NCBI GenBank assembly: GCA_031257995.1
Contig: JAIRNN010000149.1
Location: 1 to 5,976, forward strand
DNA length: 5,976 bases
Direction of reading: 5' to 3'
Source: Spirochaetaceae bacterium
Lineage (GTDB): Bacteria; Spirochaetota; Spirochaetia; Treponematales; Breznakiellaceae
Position numbers and translations under genes: made by a program. Positions 5,618 to 5,976 of the stretch are shown here, in pieces. Below the pieces are notes generated by a model. It had not been told where the DNA came from. It saw only the letters and a program-made list of their open reading frames with translations, and ran no database searches. The stretch's first letter is position 1. Each line of letters starts with the position of its first letter.

Positions 5618-5650
5618 AAATAATCAACAAATAATCAGCAAATGATCGCA
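5618..5650. repeat. Three 11-bp tandem repeats just after the ygfK stop
   Basis: AAATAATCAAC (5618-5628), AAATAATCAGC (5629-5639) and AAATGATCGCA (5640-5650) follow each other with a period of 11 bases, starting four bases after the stop codon. The A-rich phase of about one helical turn could bend DNA, or the array may simply be replication slippage in spacer sequence. Confidence 0.6.
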
Positions 5651-5657
5651 AAACAAG

Positions 5658-5702
5658 GGACGGGCGGACTTGCCGGTGGGCGGGCCCGCCTGTTTGTGTT
5701 TA
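5658..5702 (+). terminator. Possible terminator of ygfK
   Basis: ACGGGCGG (5660-5667) can pair with CCGCCTGT (5686-5693, one G-U), and the perfect palindrome GGCGGGCCCGCC (5679-5690) offers an alternative fold. The sequence then continues as a T-rich TTTGTGTTTA. The GC-rich stem followed by a broken T-tract about 45 bases after the stop fits a weak intrinsic terminator. Confidence 0.4.
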
Positions 5703-5818
5703 GATTACTGAATAACCCCCCGAACAGGCGGTTCCGTTCGTGCGGTTCGCCGGCTTCATGCTTCATCTCGTTTAACCACTTCCCCCTCTTGGAATACCCG
5801 CGCAGCAGGTATTTGAAA
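5703..5818. other. Spacer between convergent genes, nothing convincing
   Basis: This stretch separates the end of ygfK from the converging partial gene. It contains GCGGTTC twice (5728-5734 and 5742-5748) and an open minus-strand frame without a usable start. I see no supported gene, promoter or RNA in it. Confidence 0.5.
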
Positions 5819-5820
5819 TG

Positions 5821-5845
5821 AAAAATGGCAGGACATCCCCGCCAT
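5821..5845 (-). terminator. Intrinsic terminator overlapping the stop of the partial gene
   Basis: On the minus strand the stem ATGGCGGGG (from 5845) pairs with TCCTGCCAT (to 5825) with two G-U pairs and a three-base loop, followed by TTTTTC. The stem begins at the first base after the two As of the TAA codon, so transcription ends directly behind translation. Confidence 0.75.
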
Positions 5846-5976
5846 TATCCTGAGCTTATTTCCCCTGCCCGTTGCTCATTGACGGCGCCGGTGTACCTGC
5901 CGGTGAGCGTATGACCGTTACGGTAGCGCGTCCAGCCCGGCGGGATGGTCAGCGTCGCGCCCGTGGAGATGGTGAA
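5845..5976 (-). CDS. C-terminus of a probable surface protein, 3' fragment
   Basis: The last 43 codons of a gene entering from the right edge, ending in TAA at 5845-5847. The visible sequence contains TISTGATLTIPPGWTRYRNG, then HTLTGRYTGAVNEQ, and finishes with AGEISSG. The alternation of small, polar and hydrophobic residues around GATLTIPPG resembles the repetitive beta-helix-like tails common in large treponemal surface or secreted proteins, in which phrases like TLTIPAG recur. No domain can be named from so short a piece and the function is unknown. That it is coding is supported by the protein-like composition and by a well-formed terminator exactly at the stop. It converges on ygfK. Confidence 0.6.
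   Translation of the reverse strand, partial: FTISTGATLTIPPGWTRYRNGHTLTGRYTGAVNEQRAGEISSG

Noticed and set aside
5679..5690. GGCGGGCCCGCC palindrome as a regulatory site.
   Set aside because: Its place after the ygfK stop, followed by T-rich sequence, fits a terminator part better than an operator.

Overview
The window looks like a chromosomal piece of a spirochaete of the Treponema type, probably a host-associated (gut) lineage. This rests on three protein styles that recur together in treponemes: a secreted protein with BspA-like leucine-rich repeats (units built on SLTSVTIPNSVTSIG) fused to TPRs, a PIN-domain protein beginning MKIYLDHCCYNRPFDDQ, and a surface-type C-terminus with GATLTIPPGW. 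The assignment is by pattern recognition only. No rRNA, tRNA, CRISPR array or insertion sequence was recognised.

Layout. Positions 1-74 (minus) hold the first 24 codons of a PIN-domain gene that runs off the left edge. A 60-base gap separates it from a complete minus-strand gene (135-1841) for a 568-residue exported LRR/TPR protein. A 769-base intergenic region follows (1842-2610). It holds two tandem copies of a ~110 bp repeat with 12-bp inverted arms (1930-2147), a degenerate third copy, a GC-rich hairpin followed by TTTT, a palindromic block, and a near-consensus sigma70-type promoter (TTGACT-17-TATACT) that starts a leader of about 177 nt. That leader feeds a 1000-codon plus-strand gene (2611-5613) encoding a YgfK-type iron-sulfur flavoprotein. 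After it come a short 11-bp tandem repeat, a weak GC-rich hairpin, and convergently the last 43 codons of a minus-strand gene (5845-5976) with a good intrinsic terminator at its stop codon.

How it fits together. The two divergent complete genes share the repeat-rich intergenic region but show no functional link. The LRR/TPR gene and the PIN gene lie in the same direction with no visible terminator between them and could be co-transcribed. YgfK is predicted to be a cytoplasmic electron-transfer enzyme: a dihydroorotate-dehydrogenase-like N-terminus, a GltD-like FAD/NAD(P) module and a C-terminal ferredoxin. In enterobacteria it sits with purine and selenium-dependent hydroxylase genes. Here none of those partners is visible within the window, and its own promoter and leader suggest it is regulated as a separate unit.

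No clearly new system was found. The best leads are the YgfK leader with its attenuator-like hairpin, the tandem intergenic repeat, the uncharacterised C-terminal domain of the LRR/TPR protein, and the PIN gene with no antitoxin beside it.
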